NCBI GenBank assembly: GCA_036346395.1
Contig: CM070603.1
Span: 54,666,868-54,730,867 of the forward strand
DNA length: 64,000 bases
Direction: 5' to 3'
Source: Hsuehochloa calcarea
Lineage: Eukaryota > Streptophyta > Magnoliopsida > Poales > Poaceae
Numbering within the stretch: position 1 is the first letter of the stretch; each line of letters opens with the position of its first letter. A program made the translations under genes and the position numbers. Positions 24,281 through 35,769 of the stretch are shown one piece after another. Under the pieces are notes generated by a model. It made no database searches. It saw only the letters and a program-made list of their open reading frames with translations, and was not told the origin of the DNA.

Positions 24281-24282
24281 AT

Positions 24283-24580
24283 TGTAGGAACAAACCCAAG
24301 ATGAATCAATCGATTGGAGAAACTCTCGGTTGGTAATCACGAACCATGGCGAAGCACACGTAAATAAAGTTCTTTGGGTGCTGCAAAGGATGCAGCGCTT
24401 CTATTTTCCTTGATTGCTCAACTCTGCTTATTGATTTACAAGACTCATACAACGCCTTATAAAGGTAACTTCGTATACTCGTATACGGACTCAACATACC
24501 ACTTGGACTCCATCCAGAAACCGACTCGACATAGCACTCGGACTCCATCTAGAAACAGACTCAACAAAGATTATCCAACA
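24283..24580 (-). repeat. 5' LTR of the gag-only element
   Basis: 298 bp, same length as the partner LTR. It is bordered on the right by the CATAC target duplication. Confidence 0.9.
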
Positions 24581-24585
24581 CATAC

Positions 24586-24817
24586 CAGATCTATCGCCAA
24601 CAAACTGGTCCCCTGAATCCTGTCTCCTCGACTGGTGGTCGGCCTCCCCACGAGGAGTGCCATCTCTTACCATGTTGGTTATTTGGCAAGTCTGGCGAGA
24701 ACGAAACTCAATAATTTTCCAAAGTAAGAACACTAACCATTCGGGAGTTCTATCCTTGATAAAGGATGAAGCCCAAGCGTGTGATGCTGGCAGGCGCTAG
24801 GATGCTGCAGATTCTGG
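24586..24817 (+). pseudogene. LINE ORF2 3' end, second half
   Basis: The sequence continues the interrupted LINE reading: NWSPESCLLDWWSA, then LVIWQVWRERNSIIFQSK and SLIKDEAQACDAGR. The WRERN-IF block is the typical end of the zf-RVT region. It stops just before the inverted-repeat element at 24818. Confidence 0.8.
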
Positions 24818-26179
24818 CCTGTTTGTTTAAACTTAAACTTTTTGATTTATAGCTTAAAGCTAACTTTTTTGGTTTAATCAGCTTATAAGCCTCTCAGTTT
24901 TTAAGCTAAGGTTTGGTGTTTGGTAATCTGATTTTTTTATAGGATGTTGGCTTATCGAGTTGTGTGTGAATGATAAAAAGTCTAAATTGATCTTGAGGGT
25001 TTGAAGGATGTTTTTAAGGATGAATTTAAACTTTTATTTTGCATGAGATTTGTAAATATGACGATACATGCAAGTTGTAAATATGAAATAAAAAAGATTT
25101 TGCTCGTTCGCGCATGTATTAATTTTGGACATTGCGTAATGAAAGAAATTAATATAGAAAGACATATATTAGCCAACCAAACAAAATAATATTCGATCAT
25201 GTTATATTAATGTAATCTTTTTATCCTCTTGCGGCCATCAAAAAGTAGCAATGCTATCACGAAATACACTCATATCCCCATAATCGATATAGATGAACTT
25301 GATGTCGACGTCGTACCTGTGCGAACTTGATGAAAAGATGCACAAACTCAGCACTCTCGACGTCGTAGTTACAAATACAAAGAGGTTTTTTCGAATTGCA
25401 GATGGTAGCTACTCTAGTTGATTTCTCCAAGTGCAGCAAATGCGATGCCAAAAGAAGGTAGCTGCCACACGTTCTTCTTCAATATTGAAGTTCAATGTTT
25501 AAGTGGCTTCATGACATCCTTCGAAATAGTATCAAACTTCTCTTCTGCTGATTTCTGCTCTGCACAATGTACATGACAAGGTAACATCACTGATCAAGGA
25601 TTGTCATGGATATAATTAACACAAGTACTAGAAAGCACCAGATTTGTGCATTCATACGAAGACTACTCTCCAATAAATCCAGAATGAAAGGAAAAAGGTA
25701 GTGAACACCCACTGTTCTCAAAGCCTGAATGGACAGATGGTATTGATGGCTATCAATGAATCTGTGGGACAAATTCATGATCCTAATTGAGTAATAGGCA
25801 CAACTGGTGTTTAAAAGGTCATCATTAAACAATAATCAATCTACATAAGATAATTTATTGTGAATTTTGGTTCCAATATAAACTTAGTGCATTCACAGGA
25901 ACTCCTTACTCCTTTGTTAAGATTCTTTCGATTTTGAGAGACATCAGGAAAAATAAAAGTACTCCAAATTTTTTAATCGAAATATGATAACTCATCTTAG
26001 CATGCTAGTTGACCTCTCCCAATTATTCAACCAATAAACTAACCAATCTAATAACCCACTAAATGTGTGACCAAAGTATCTTTATTTCCATCTTGAGTCC
26101 TGACCTAATCTCTCCACAATCAAGCTCGTGTTAAAAGAGTGGACAGTAAAGGACAACAAATTTGTTCAACACTATGCTG

Positions 26180-26740
26180 ACCACATGGGATCGCAAGTGA
26201 AAACATACCCAAATATATCAAAGTGTTTTAAACATCTCAGAAGCATACTGATTGGTAAGAAAGGAGCTCCGTCCTTAGTATAAAAGCTCATGCCAATGAA
26301 GTTTCCAACAAAATCAATTAGGGGGCCACCAATCCCAGCCTAGAACAGAATAAAATGATAGTGAACAAGTGTTGCATAAAATACTGCATCTGCATGAAGC
26401 TCTGGGAAAGACTTGATATTGACAACAGCAACATTATAATATAAATCGTAATTCCACAGTTTTCCTTCAACAAGCTTGCCATTGGGCAGGCGCACCTTAA
26501 TCTGCAACCAAGTGATAACTATGTCATCTCATGAAGCAAAAATCATAAAGAAGTAATGGGAGAAAATATATATGACAAGCAGCACTAACCTTCAATTTAT
26601 CAACTATCTTACTTTCATCTTTATAGCATCTAAGCAAGCTAGCAGAAGTCAGAATGGTCGTTTTAGATGGCGTGTGCCCTACAATTGTACCTGTGCATGT
26701 AAACAGCCTCATTCTCCCTACACAGGACCAACATTTCAAT
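26180..26740 (-). pseudogene. Captured trypsin-like (Deg/HtrA-type) protease fragment
   Basis: Three exon-like pieces on the minus strand: RLFTCTGTIVGHTPSKTTIL with LTSASLLRCYKDESKIVDKL (about 26591-26720); IKVRLPNGKLVEGKLWNYDL then YYNVAVVNIKSFPELHA (about 26400-26501); and AGIGGPLIDFVGNFIGMSFY with FLPISMLLRCLKHF (about 26200-26340). The pattern ...GT-hx-TSASL...D-hAVV...GGPLID-GxhhGM resembles divergent grass Deg-like proteins. Plausible GT and AG splice signals separate the pieces. The catalytic Ser position of GNSGGP is replaced by AGIGGP, so no protease activity is expected. Confidence 0.6.
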
Positions 26741-26794
26741 CACTGCTTAGTGATGAACATACACAAATATAAAATACCCATAATGAAATAACTG

Positions 26795-27125
26795 TGGAGA
26801 GGCGGCACCGGTGGGGGAGGAGAAGGGAGGCGGCGGCGCCGACGGGGGAGGAGCTGGGAGGCGGTGTCGGTGGGGAGGTGATGGGAGGTGATGGAAGCTG
26901 GCGGCGTCCGGTGGAGGAGATGGGAGGCGGCGCCGGTGGGGGCAAGAGAGGGGAGGTGGCGCCGGTGGGGGAGGAGAAGGGAGGCGACGCCGGTGGGGGA
27001 AGAGATGGGAGGCGGCGGCGTCGGTGGGGCAAGAGAGGAGAGGCGACGGCGGTGGGGGAGGTGGCGCCGGCGGGTGGGAGCGAGCGGGACGGGAGGGGAG
27101 GGGGAGCGACGGGACGGTGAGAAGG
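26795..27125. repeat. GC-rich minisatellite (GGCGCCGGTGGGGGAGGAG type)
   Basis: Imperfect tandem units of roughly 27-36 bp contain GGCGCCGGTGGGG and GGGAGGCGGC. It reads as a Pro/Ser/Ala/His-rich frame on the minus strand, continuous with the upstream side of the captured protease fragment. It may be the decayed 5' exon or leader of that gene. Confidence 0.65.
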
Positions 27126-27365
27126 CGTAAAAACTAAGATATCTATGTTTATATACGAGTGGCATTTTGAGGGTAATTTCAACGAAGTTTAGTGGTGGAG
27201 TGGTATTTTATTCTGTAAAAGCAAAAAAAAATCTCACTCATGGCTTATGACTTTTAGGGTTAAAATGGCTTAAACTTTTTTTAAAGCTGGATGAAAAAGC
27301 CACCTTTTTATTTAAATTTAGGTTTTTTTGCTTATAAATCAGACAAAAAAACATAAACAAACAGG

Positions 27366-28995
27366 GTCTGAACGACGCGACGCTTACAGCACAGAACTAA
27401 TTGCCAATTAGCAATCAGTAATTAGTAATTAGTCAGTAGTCAGTAGTAGGTTGTGGCAGTGCGGTGTCATTAGCTCTGTGGTTGTGTGCGTTTTAGGCAG
27501 CAGCAGCATCCCCCTTTATCTTTGCTCTTTGTATTTGACAAAACTTTCCTTCTTCTTGGAAGAAACATAGCAGCTCTCCTGCATTTTTCAACAACAAAAA
27601 AACTTGCCAGTTAGGTCGTGCATCAAATTACAGGACCAAACAAAATGACAAAGCAATTGCGCATGCACATATGCTGGCTGCCAAATGGGATGCATACCAT
27701 GGAACAAATGCACGAAGACCAGACACAAAAATGCCCAGCCGAATATTCAGACAAGTGGCCGGGGGAGAATAATTCGATACGCTTTGTTTCTTGAAAGGGA
27801 TTTTGATGCGCTTTGTTTTGTCGTGTCATCCTAGCTAGCTAGGTATAGTACCAAGCATGCATGGTATGTTACGTTGGGTACTCAATGAAAGAATTCGGTA
27901 GTATTTCGCATGGAATGAAATGTGATGCTTTTGACAAGTGACGTGTGATCGATCGATCGATACATTGACGAGAATTATGTTAGCTAGGACCTTAACATCT
28001 GGCAACTGGTACTAGAGTTTGATGCATCAATATGGTTGTTGAGAAAGACTAATGTGCTTCCTGCATTCTAATATATTCAGTAGTATTAATTGCTATTGTA
28101 TGTTTTGTTAATTACTAGATTGTGCATGTTCAGTGCCACCGCATGCCTAGTTACTTGAGCATCTAGCGTGTAACTGGTGATCCTCTCAAGTGGATTTCCC
28201 TCTTGCATCTGATCATGCACGTTACATTCGGTTTAGTGATCATCATAACATGTTGGCAGTTTTGTTAACCCGGCCGTCTGTTAAGGGGTTAATTAGATCT
28301 ATTGGATATGACTAAATCCTAGACAAAAGATTAGCGAAAGCAACAAGCCAACTTTCACCTTACTGACGAAGAGCAAATTAAGGAGATTAATTAATTACAT
28401 TGAGGTTGTACTAGTAAATATATAGTACATGACATGACATCGATCCCACCTGTCTAAAGTAAATCAAATTAAAGATCGATGCAACTAGCTAGAAACGTTT
28501 GTCTTAATTCCACCCATGTATGCACTACATAAGTCACATAAGAATATCGTTTTGAATATGGATACAATTCCAAAACATAACTTTAGCAACTAATTTTGTT
28601 TATAATATATTTATAAAAACCTAATAAAATTATAATTTTATGAAACTGCTTTCTGTGACGAATCTACGTATACCATTTTTATATTTTCAATCTGAATGTT
28701 GACAAATAGACAGAGTCAAGAATACAGTTTGACTGCACGTGTCCAGGACAGATGAATTATTTTGTGCCGAGAGTTAGTAATAAATATTAGGGCGATGAAG
28801 CGCATTTAGCATGTGCTCATTAGCAGCGATCGAATGTGTTTATTTAGGCACCGTACGTCTTAATTCTCACTCATCATGTATACCGGTGGCGGTGCATAAT
28901 TAAGCCGGCCGAGTCTGCTTTTTCATATCCTTGAGATGCCGTGCACCGACGTACGCACCGCACGTGAGAGATACTAATTAACAGCGTGCATAAAC
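27366..28995. other. Intergenic, no gene recognised
   Basis: AT-rich DNA with scattered GATCGATC and GCATGC words. No domain-bearing reading frame, RNA gene or paired termini are visible. Confidence 0.5.
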
Positions 28996-30050
28996 TGTAA
29001 CACCTTGACTACCATTACCTCGTAATCATCCCAAATTTTGCACAAACAAAACCTCTCTCACCGGACACTATTCTATTGACCCGATGGTCAAAATAATAAT
29101 AATAAACAAAATGGGTTAGGGATTACATCATGTAGACTCGCGAATAAAATTTATCTGTGCGCCCAAAATTTCTTCCCTCTTTTTTCTCTTCTCTTCTTTT
29201 TTTCCTCTCCTTTTCTTTCTTTCCTTGTTTTTCTTTCTTTTGGTCGAGGCCACCTGGCCGACCTTATATCTCTCTCTCCCACATACTCACCCCCCCCGAC
29301 CCTCTCTCTCCCTTCCAGCCGAGCGGCTCCACCGAAGCCGCCACATCCCGTCGGCCGCACACGCCGTGCGCCTCCTCTACGCGCCGTCACCTCCTACAAA
29401 CTCTACTCCAGGACGATCTTCTCTATTCCCCTTTACCTTACGCATGATAGTATCGCAATACTTACTCGACTGTTATGGATGGGGATTAAGGTGGGTCACC
29501 TGGGATGCTGGCTTGGCGTGGTTCCTGGTGGTAGCTGTCGGCTCTAGTCGCCGCTATTGCCGTCCACGCTCCGCCGGTCCTCCCCTTCGCTTTCCCCAAC
29601 TCATCATGCTCCTCCTCTCCAACTCTCTTCCTCACCTTCCCTCTGTGGTTGCTTTGGCCCAGCAACCCTCTTGGCTTTTGCCTCTTGCCTTGGCTGTGGG
29701 TGCCTTCGGTTGGCTCTATGGTGGCTCCTCTGGTGTGCTTGCTTGTGGAGTTTAGCTATGAAGTGGGTCTTATGTAGGGAGGGAGAATGCTTCGGTTGTA
29801 CTGGGGTTGGTCTTATCCCTTCGCTCCTTTACTGTGGTGGCTGGTCTTACCCCTTTTTCTCTCTTCTGTTGGCTGGTGAAAATGAGGTTTTACCTGAGGG
29901 CCAAAAAAACTCGAGGGTAAAACAAAATGATATTTCTACTGCTGAAGGTGAGATGGTAAGAATCGTGGGTTTTTGAATTTTTATTGTCGAATAATGATGC
30001 TCACATACGTGAGAGGCGCTGACCGGCCGTGGACGATCTCGAAACCTCAG
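28996..30050 (+). mobile_element. Possible gypsy-type LTR
   Basis: It begins TGTAACACCTTGACTACC, the usual start of many grass gypsy LTRs. It has an AT-rich first part, a pyrimidine-rich leader (29160-29250) and a GC-rich open segment. Near 30030-30050 the text GACGATCTCGAAACCTCAGT resembles an LTR 3' end. I could not match target duplications, so the boundaries are tentative. The 176-residue open frame inside is low-complexity and not supported as a gene. Confidence 0.35.
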
Positions 30051-30970
30051 TAAGCAACAATTTATCTGGTATTTCTAAAGTTGAATAGTTATAACTGCAA
30101 AACCTCTTTTATTCCTTCTTGAATTGTTCTCGAGTTTTTGCTTTTCTTCCGGTGACATTACATAAATCTTCCCTTATATCCCTTGCCTACTCATCGTCTA
30201 ACTAGCTAGTATATATATAGCATTCTTCTACTTCATATATGTGGGTTTAATTGGTCACGCTGCAGATGATTAGAATGGCGTGATCTCACGCACTAGCAGT
30301 TGCTCTTAACGAGCTTAATCAGCTCCTAATTACCAGCTACTAGTGATGCAACTGTGCTGCTTCTTTAGGTAGCGCAGATTAGAGGACGCAGCTAAGCTGA
30401 GGCTGCATGCTGATGCTGTCACAGGAAGGCAAAGCAACACAGGAAATTAAGATCGTAGTCAAAAGTCAAAACCATTGTCCTGTGCTAGTCAACATCTTAC
30501 AGCTGACTTTTACACGCTAGCTAGCTCTTTCAGAAATACCCGCGTTCCAGTCAGGGAAAACTCTTAAGCTCTCACCTTTAATTTCTAGTCTTATTTGTGC
30601 AGATCTGCAGTCATGAACAATTACGCGCAAATAAAAACAAAACCGTAGAAAGTAAAATGTGCGATAAGAGGGATTAAATTAAACTAAGAAAAAGAGAAGG
30701 CCAAGGGGGATGGAAGAAGGAAAGAAAGATCCGAATTTAAATTAAGAAAAAGAGAAGACCAAGGGGGATGGAAGAAGGAAAGAAAGATCCGAATTCCAGA
30801 GAGAGAGAGAGAGAGAGAGAGAGAGCAGCATCCGTAATAAAGAAGGCATAGACACTCTCAAACCGTCCGCCCGTCTTTCCCACTTGCTATTCCTATTTCC
30901 TACACCACCCCACGGTCCCCCCACCCCACCTCGCCGTCGCCGGCGGCGGCCGGAGTCGGAGCGGGAGGCG
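30051..30970 (+). promoter_or_regulatory. XBOS31 upstream region and 5' leader
   Basis: The last part holds a 58-bp tandem duplication (about 30681-30796, unit with AAGAAAAAGAGAAG and GGATGGAAGAAGGAAAGAAA). This is followed by (AG)14 at 30798-30825 and a C-rich leader up to the ATG at 30971. No TATA box is obvious. Confidence 0.55.
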
Positions 30971-33148
30971 ATGGGGCACGGTCTGAGCTGCAGCCGCGAC
31001 GGCGACGAGCATGACTTCTTCCGCGCGGCGCAGCTCGGCGACCTCGACGCCCTCGACGGCCTCCTCGCCGCCGACCCCGCGCTCGCCCGCCGCGCCACCA
31101 TCTACGACCGCCTCACCGCGCTCCACATCGCCGCAGCCAATGGCCGCCTCGAGGTAGGTGCCCCTCTCATAGTGACAGCCCCACTGCTGCGTGGAATATT
31201 TGTCTCCGTCTCTTCATTTGTCTCAAATCTTTTTGTTTCTTGACATTACAGGTGCTCTCCATGTTCTTGGATCGCGGGGTGCACCCAGACGTGCTGAATC
31301 GGAGCAAACAGGTCAGACCATAGTCCACCACTTCAATTTTCCTTCTCGTTTTTGCCGCGAGAAAGCCAAAAAAAAAAAAAAAACTCATGTTTTCTATTCT
31401 TCCACATTTGCGTTTGTCTGTTGATTCCCCTGCAGACTCCGTTGATGCTGGCGGCCATGCATGGCAAGATCGAGTGCGTGCTCGGGCTCCTCCAAGCCGG
31501 CGCTAATGTGAGAGCAAAGCCGCAACCTTTGACCCATCTCAATTCTACCATTTCCTTTCTGTATGTAGTAGTATGCATGTGTGTTGGCCATGACGGGCTT
31601 TACTGAACTCTGTCGTTTGTGTGCTATATACCTATTGATTTGGGCATCAGATCTTGATGTTTGATTCGGTGCACGCGAGGACCTGCCTCCACCACGCGGC
31701 GTACTACGGCCACGCCGACTGCCTCCAGGCCATCCTCTCCGCTGCGCAGACCACGCCGGTCGCCGATTCATGGTGAGATAGATCCTCGTTAGTCCTTGCT
31801 GCTGCTGTGCATTCTATGATTCATTGCTAATAGAGGAGGAGGAGGAGGAGGAGGAGAGAGAGACGAGCCCATCGACTGATTGGTTGCGATGGCAGGGGGT
31901 TCGCGCGGTTCGTGAACGTGAGGGACGAGTACGGGGCGACGCCGCTGCATCTGGCGGCGAGGCAGGGGCGGCCGGAGTGTGTGCACCTGCTGCTGGAGAA
32001 CGGAGCCATCGTCTCGGCCCCCACAGGCTCATACGGGTATGAATTCTACGGTGTTGCTGCAGCTGGAGGCAGCTCTGCAAGATTCTTATGCGTGTTGCCG
32101 CCTGTACATTTGCAGCTTCCCCGGGAGCACGTCGTTGCATCTGGCTGCTCGCGGTGGTAACTTGGACTGCATCCGGGAGCTGCTCGCCTGGGGAGCCGAT
32201 CGCCTCCAAAGGGACTCAGCCGGGTAGGCAAAAAGGAAAAAAAAAACATCTCCATCAATTAATCTCCCGTTTTTGGTGCAATCCAGTTGATTATCGTGTG
32301 TTTTTGGTGATTCAAGTCATGTAATCAATCATGTTGTTCAGTAGTAACAAGCAAACTAGTAGTATCGATGTTAACTTGGCAGAATTCACATGGATAGAAT
32401 TCAGTGGGATTCAAGCAATTGATGGATTGCTCATGGATTCGCTGCCGATTGAATCCTTGTTGCTCGCCGCTAAAAGAACCTTTATTGCCTAATTATCCGG
32501 TGCAGGAGGATCGCGTACGCGGTTGCCCTGAAGCGGAGCCATGGAGCATGCGCAGCGCTGCTGAACCCGTCGTCGGCAGAGCCCATGGTGTGGCCTTCCC
32601 CTCTCAGGTTCATCAGTGAGCTGAAGGCGGATGCAAAGGCGCTCTTGGAGGCAGCCCTGATGGAAGCCAACAGGGAGAGGGAGAAGAAGATCTTGAAGGG
32701 CACCAAGTACTCTCCACCGTCGCCCGCCCACTCCGACGACGGCCTCGGCGACGCGTGCTCGGAGGTGGATCTGTGCAGCATTTGCTTCGAGCAGGCGTGC
32801 AGCATCGAGGTGCAGGACTGCGGGCACCAGATGTGCGCGGCGTGCACGCTGGCGCTCTGCTGCCACAGCAAGCCCAACCCGACAACGCTCACCCTGCAGT
32901 CGCCGGCCTGCCCCTTCTGCCGCAGCTGCATCTCCCGGATCGTCGTGGCCAAGACCAAGGCGGACACTGATGAGCCCGACAAGCCGGCCTCGCCCAGGCG
33001 GTCGAGGCGGTCCCGGACCGCCAGCGAGGGGAGCAGCAGCTTCAAGGGGCTCTCGTCGGCCATGGGGTCCTTCTCCAAGATTGGCCGTGGCTCCGGCGGG
33101 TTAGCCGACGTCGACGCCCTCATAGGCAAGCCCGAGCGTGACCTGTGA
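30971..33148 (+). CDS. XBOS31: XB3-family ankyrin-repeat RING E3 ubiquitin ligase
   Basis: Seven exons give 442 residues: 30971-31153, 31252-31311, 31436-31507, 31651-31772, 31896-32036, 32116-32223, 32506-33148. All introns are GT-AG and every junction keeps frame. The N-terminus MGHGLSC fits N-myristoylation at G2 with possible palmitoylation at C7, so plasma-membrane attachment is likely. Ankyrin repeats cover about residues 12-230 (for example LTALHIAAANGRLE, GATPLHLAARQGRPECVHLL, STSLHLAARGGNLDCIRELL). A C3HC4 RING uses C319, C322, C334, H336, C339, C342, C364, C367. The family ubiquitinates partners of receptor kinases; rice XB3 binds XA21. Recalled XB3 protein differs at many sites, so this is its close paralogue XBOS31. 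Orthology rests on memory, not a search. Confidence 0.92.
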
Positions 33149-34609
33149 GCCAAATGCATGGGCATGGTCATGGGGAGCAGAGCAGTGGGGGTGAAAGAAA
33201 CAGCCACCATTTTTCTAGGGAGACCCAGCTGATGAGATATATCCACGTCTCTTGTGGAAGATCCTCCAAGAAGGTTACTCCATATAAATAGCAGTACATA
33301 GGAATTGAATCGGTAGCCTTATTTTTTTTGCCTCGTCATGTTAATTTACTGGAATTGTATCATCATTCATACTATAGAGTACAGAGGTGGTATATGAGAT
33401 GGAGCAGAGCAAGCGATGAGTTCATTCTTTATAAGTTAATATAAGTTATCCTGGCATCGCCATGGCGTGTGTGATCTGACTGACAGCCTGCCCCCAGTAT
33501 AATCGATTGGTCTGGTCACAGGGATGGGCCTCCCAGCGTTGGCTTTTTCTCTCTCTCGTGTTCATGGGCGGGCTAACTCGATGCAGTGTCAAGTCACTGC
33601 ACTGCCTCCTGCTGCTGCTGCTTCATGCACTAGGGGAGGACAGTAGCACCGCACCACCCACCGCTGCAGGACTGCCCAGCAGTAGCAGCAGCAGCAGCAG
33701 CAGCAGCAGCAGGGAGCAATGGCATGATCACTGATCTCTCTTCTGTTGTACCTGACATGCCCTGCACACTGTGCATGTTTAATTACCAACCAGTACTGTA
33801 CTACTCGAGCAACAACTCCGGCCTCTTTTTTTTCTTGGCGAGCCAAAACATTCAGTGCTAGTCTTGAGATCAAATGGCGTGTCACAACTGAAATACTATT
33901 CGCATCGGACCATAAAAATGTACCCCCAGACCCCAACTAACCTACCTACACTTACTTTAAAACCCCAGGAAGAAAGAGAAAAAGGCCTAGTACGATTGAA
34001 TGGTCGTCCCCGCGAGAAGGATCGCTCCCCACAGGGTACAGTAAATTTGCAAGAATGCTCTTTTCTTCTTCTTCTTCTTCTTCTTCTTCCTTTTCCCTTG
34101 TAAGGCACTCCTGAACCGGAGCCTTTAATTGTGGTAGCTGATGCGTGTCTAAGAGCACTAAAAGGTGTAAATCAAGGTGGGGATTGTGCCTATATATGTT
34201 ACTAGAAGATGAAGCAGTATACATGTAAAGCGGAATAATTCGGGGGAATGTAAACCCCAAAAATGCAAGTGGCTTTTGGGGTTTGATATAAATAAACCTT
34301 CTAGTTGGATACAGTCACCATGGTTGCCAATTCTCATTATCCCATCTCACGACTAGTTTTCATTACATAATTTCTCGCAGGAGACATGGTCACAATCCAT
34401 AGGATCTGAGAACCTTGGCCCTGAGAACACACGCTAATGAGCAAGTCCCATTTGGGACGGGGTCAAGGGCAAAGAAGCCAAGGGCCACTCCAGGTCCACA
34501 ACACGTTGGTCTACATTTGGAAAAGAGAGCATCCGGTCCTTGGATGCATTTATTTCCACGTCACATATATATGTCATGCGATGACCAATTAGATTATCAA
34601 TTTCTGGAT
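33149..34609. other. XBOS31 3' flank and intergenic DNA
   Basis: The 3'UTR should begin here. Simple repeats include (AGC)n at about 33678-33712, CTG runs at 33605-33620 and (TTC)n at 34062-34090. No second gene is visible. Confidence 0.55.
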
Positions 34610-34990
34610 GACGAGACCTACTAGATGCTAACACAGAAAATCTGTTGAAAAGAAGAAGAAAAAACCTTCGCATTGAAGAGAATGACCACAGTTGTGTTCT
34701 ATGTCATCAACATGGAGGCGACTTTATTTCATCTATCCTTTGGTTGTCAATTCAGCTTGGCCTGTTGGAATGAGCTAGAGGTACACTTGAATATCAATTT
34801 CTCCATTTCTGATATTTTGGATCAGCTCAAGACCTGCTTTCAAGTGAGAAATAACAAGATTTTTCAATTAGTCATGCCATCTTTAGAGCGTTGGCAAGCT
34901 ATCTTCAAAGTGGAATTTGCCTTAGCTGTCTATAGAGCAAAAAATAAATATAACCCTTCAATAAGTTACTGGCTAGACGCTTTTGGTGAA
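34610..34990 (+). pseudogene. LINE ORF2 3'-end remnant (zf-RVT)
   Basis: The plus strand reads RRKNLRIEENDHSCVLCHQH. After a frame slip it reads EATLFHLSFGCQFSLACWNE and FSISDILDQLKTCFQV. After a deletion it reads SLERWQAIFKVEFALAVYRA ending SYWLDAF. This C-x2-C...HLSFGC pattern with a final RW-x-F-K-x-E-F block is the end of plant L1-like ORF2. It is broken by shifts and has no 5' part. Confidence 0.75.
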
Positions 34991-35769
34991 ATTCGAAAAT
35001 TGAATTTTGAATTGAGGAATTTGAAAACCGGTTACCGCCCAAAAACCGGAACCAAAACCGGAAAAAACAGAGAAAACCAATTATAGGTAATTAGCAATTG
35101 AAATAATGCAAATATTAATTAGAAAATGTTTAATAGAGTTATTGGTAATGAATGATAACTTGACTAGCATACTAGAAACAATAATGGAGTAGCAATTCAT
35201 ACCAATACATTACCGAGAAATGCGAAAGTTGTGGAAAAAAAAGGTTGGGATTGAAAATACAATAAATCAAATATATTTAGCTCATACAATATGCAATCTA
35301 ACACGAAAAAAAAAGCCTAAACCAACCTATAAAGTGCAATATGCAATCATAAATTCGAATTCGAATTTTAAAAAATTCGGCTGGTTACTGTTCATCCCAG
35401 TCTCCACCGGGATTTCCGGTAACCGCTGGGATTTTTATCCCTGTTCATACCCCAACCAAACCAAGGAGAGGAGAAAATCATGAGGCGACTGCTTGTCCAA
35501 TGTCTCATGATTTTTCTTCTATGAAATATGCTCTGAGGAGATCGGCATGCTATGATACTCGTGTAGCTCACTGACACGCAGAACCAGTGATGTTATTACA
35601 GTAAAGCCATATCATCAGGTTCCAAAACAATAGCATTTGTAAATGTCAAAGTCTCCAAAGTTTAGGATCATGTTTGAAATGCCAATTACTACAAGTCTGA
35701 TCAATATTTATGAAATGAACTATAGCATCCCGTTGCACTTTCACTGCTGTACAGGGAGGGGGGGCGTAC
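34991..35769. other. AT-rich intergenic DNA with ACCGG/CCGGT clusters
   Basis: AAAACCGGTTACCGCCC and repeated AACCGGAA words (35024-35070) face a CCGGTAACCGCTGGG word at about 35416-35432 in opposite orientation. This might be the ends of a small element, but no target duplication was found. The terminal exon of the neighbouring pectin acetylesterase pseudogene should lie here and is not recognisable. Confidence 0.4.

Larger units (their letters stand above)
22666..24580 (-). mobile_element. gag-only copia-type retroelement (TR-GAG-like)
   Basis: Two 298-bp LTRs (22666-22963 and 24283-24580) begin TGTTGGATAAT and end GTTCC(C/T)ACA in sense. Perfect 5-bp target duplications CATAC flank it (22661-22665 and 24581-24585). 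The primer-binding site TGGTATCAGAGC is on the minus strand at 24269-24280. Only gag is present; no protease, integrase or RT domain exists in the 1.3-kb interior. It would need enzymes from a related autonomous element to move. The interior 3' part (about 22990-23290) is built from tandem repeats of about 80 bp (CCAGTTGGACTC...) and a duplicated CAGTCGGTCTCAACTACGAC. Confidence 0.92.
24818..27365 (-). mobile_element. Inverted-repeat element carrying host gene fragments
   Basis: The left end CCTGTTTGTTTAAACTTA and the right end, read on the minus strand, CCTGTTTGTTTATGTTTT begin identically. Both continue to TGATTTATA(A)GC, giving an imperfect terminal inverted repeat of about 40 bp. The flanks share TCTG, too short to fix the superfamily by target duplication. 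Inside are AT-rich DNA, three protease-like exons on the minus strand (26180-26740) and a GC-rich minisatellite (26795-27120). There is no transposase. The layout is that of a non-autonomous DNA element with a captured gene (Pack-type). Confidence 0.6.

Noticed and set aside
29225..29755. A 176-residue open frame
   Set aside because: Low-complexity Pro/Ser/Leu text inside a likely gypsy LTR, with no domain, no splice structure and no conserved motif.
35024..35432. Small element bounded by ACCGGTTACCG and CGGTAACCG words
   Set aside because: The words face each other, but there is no target duplication and no extended terminal similarity.
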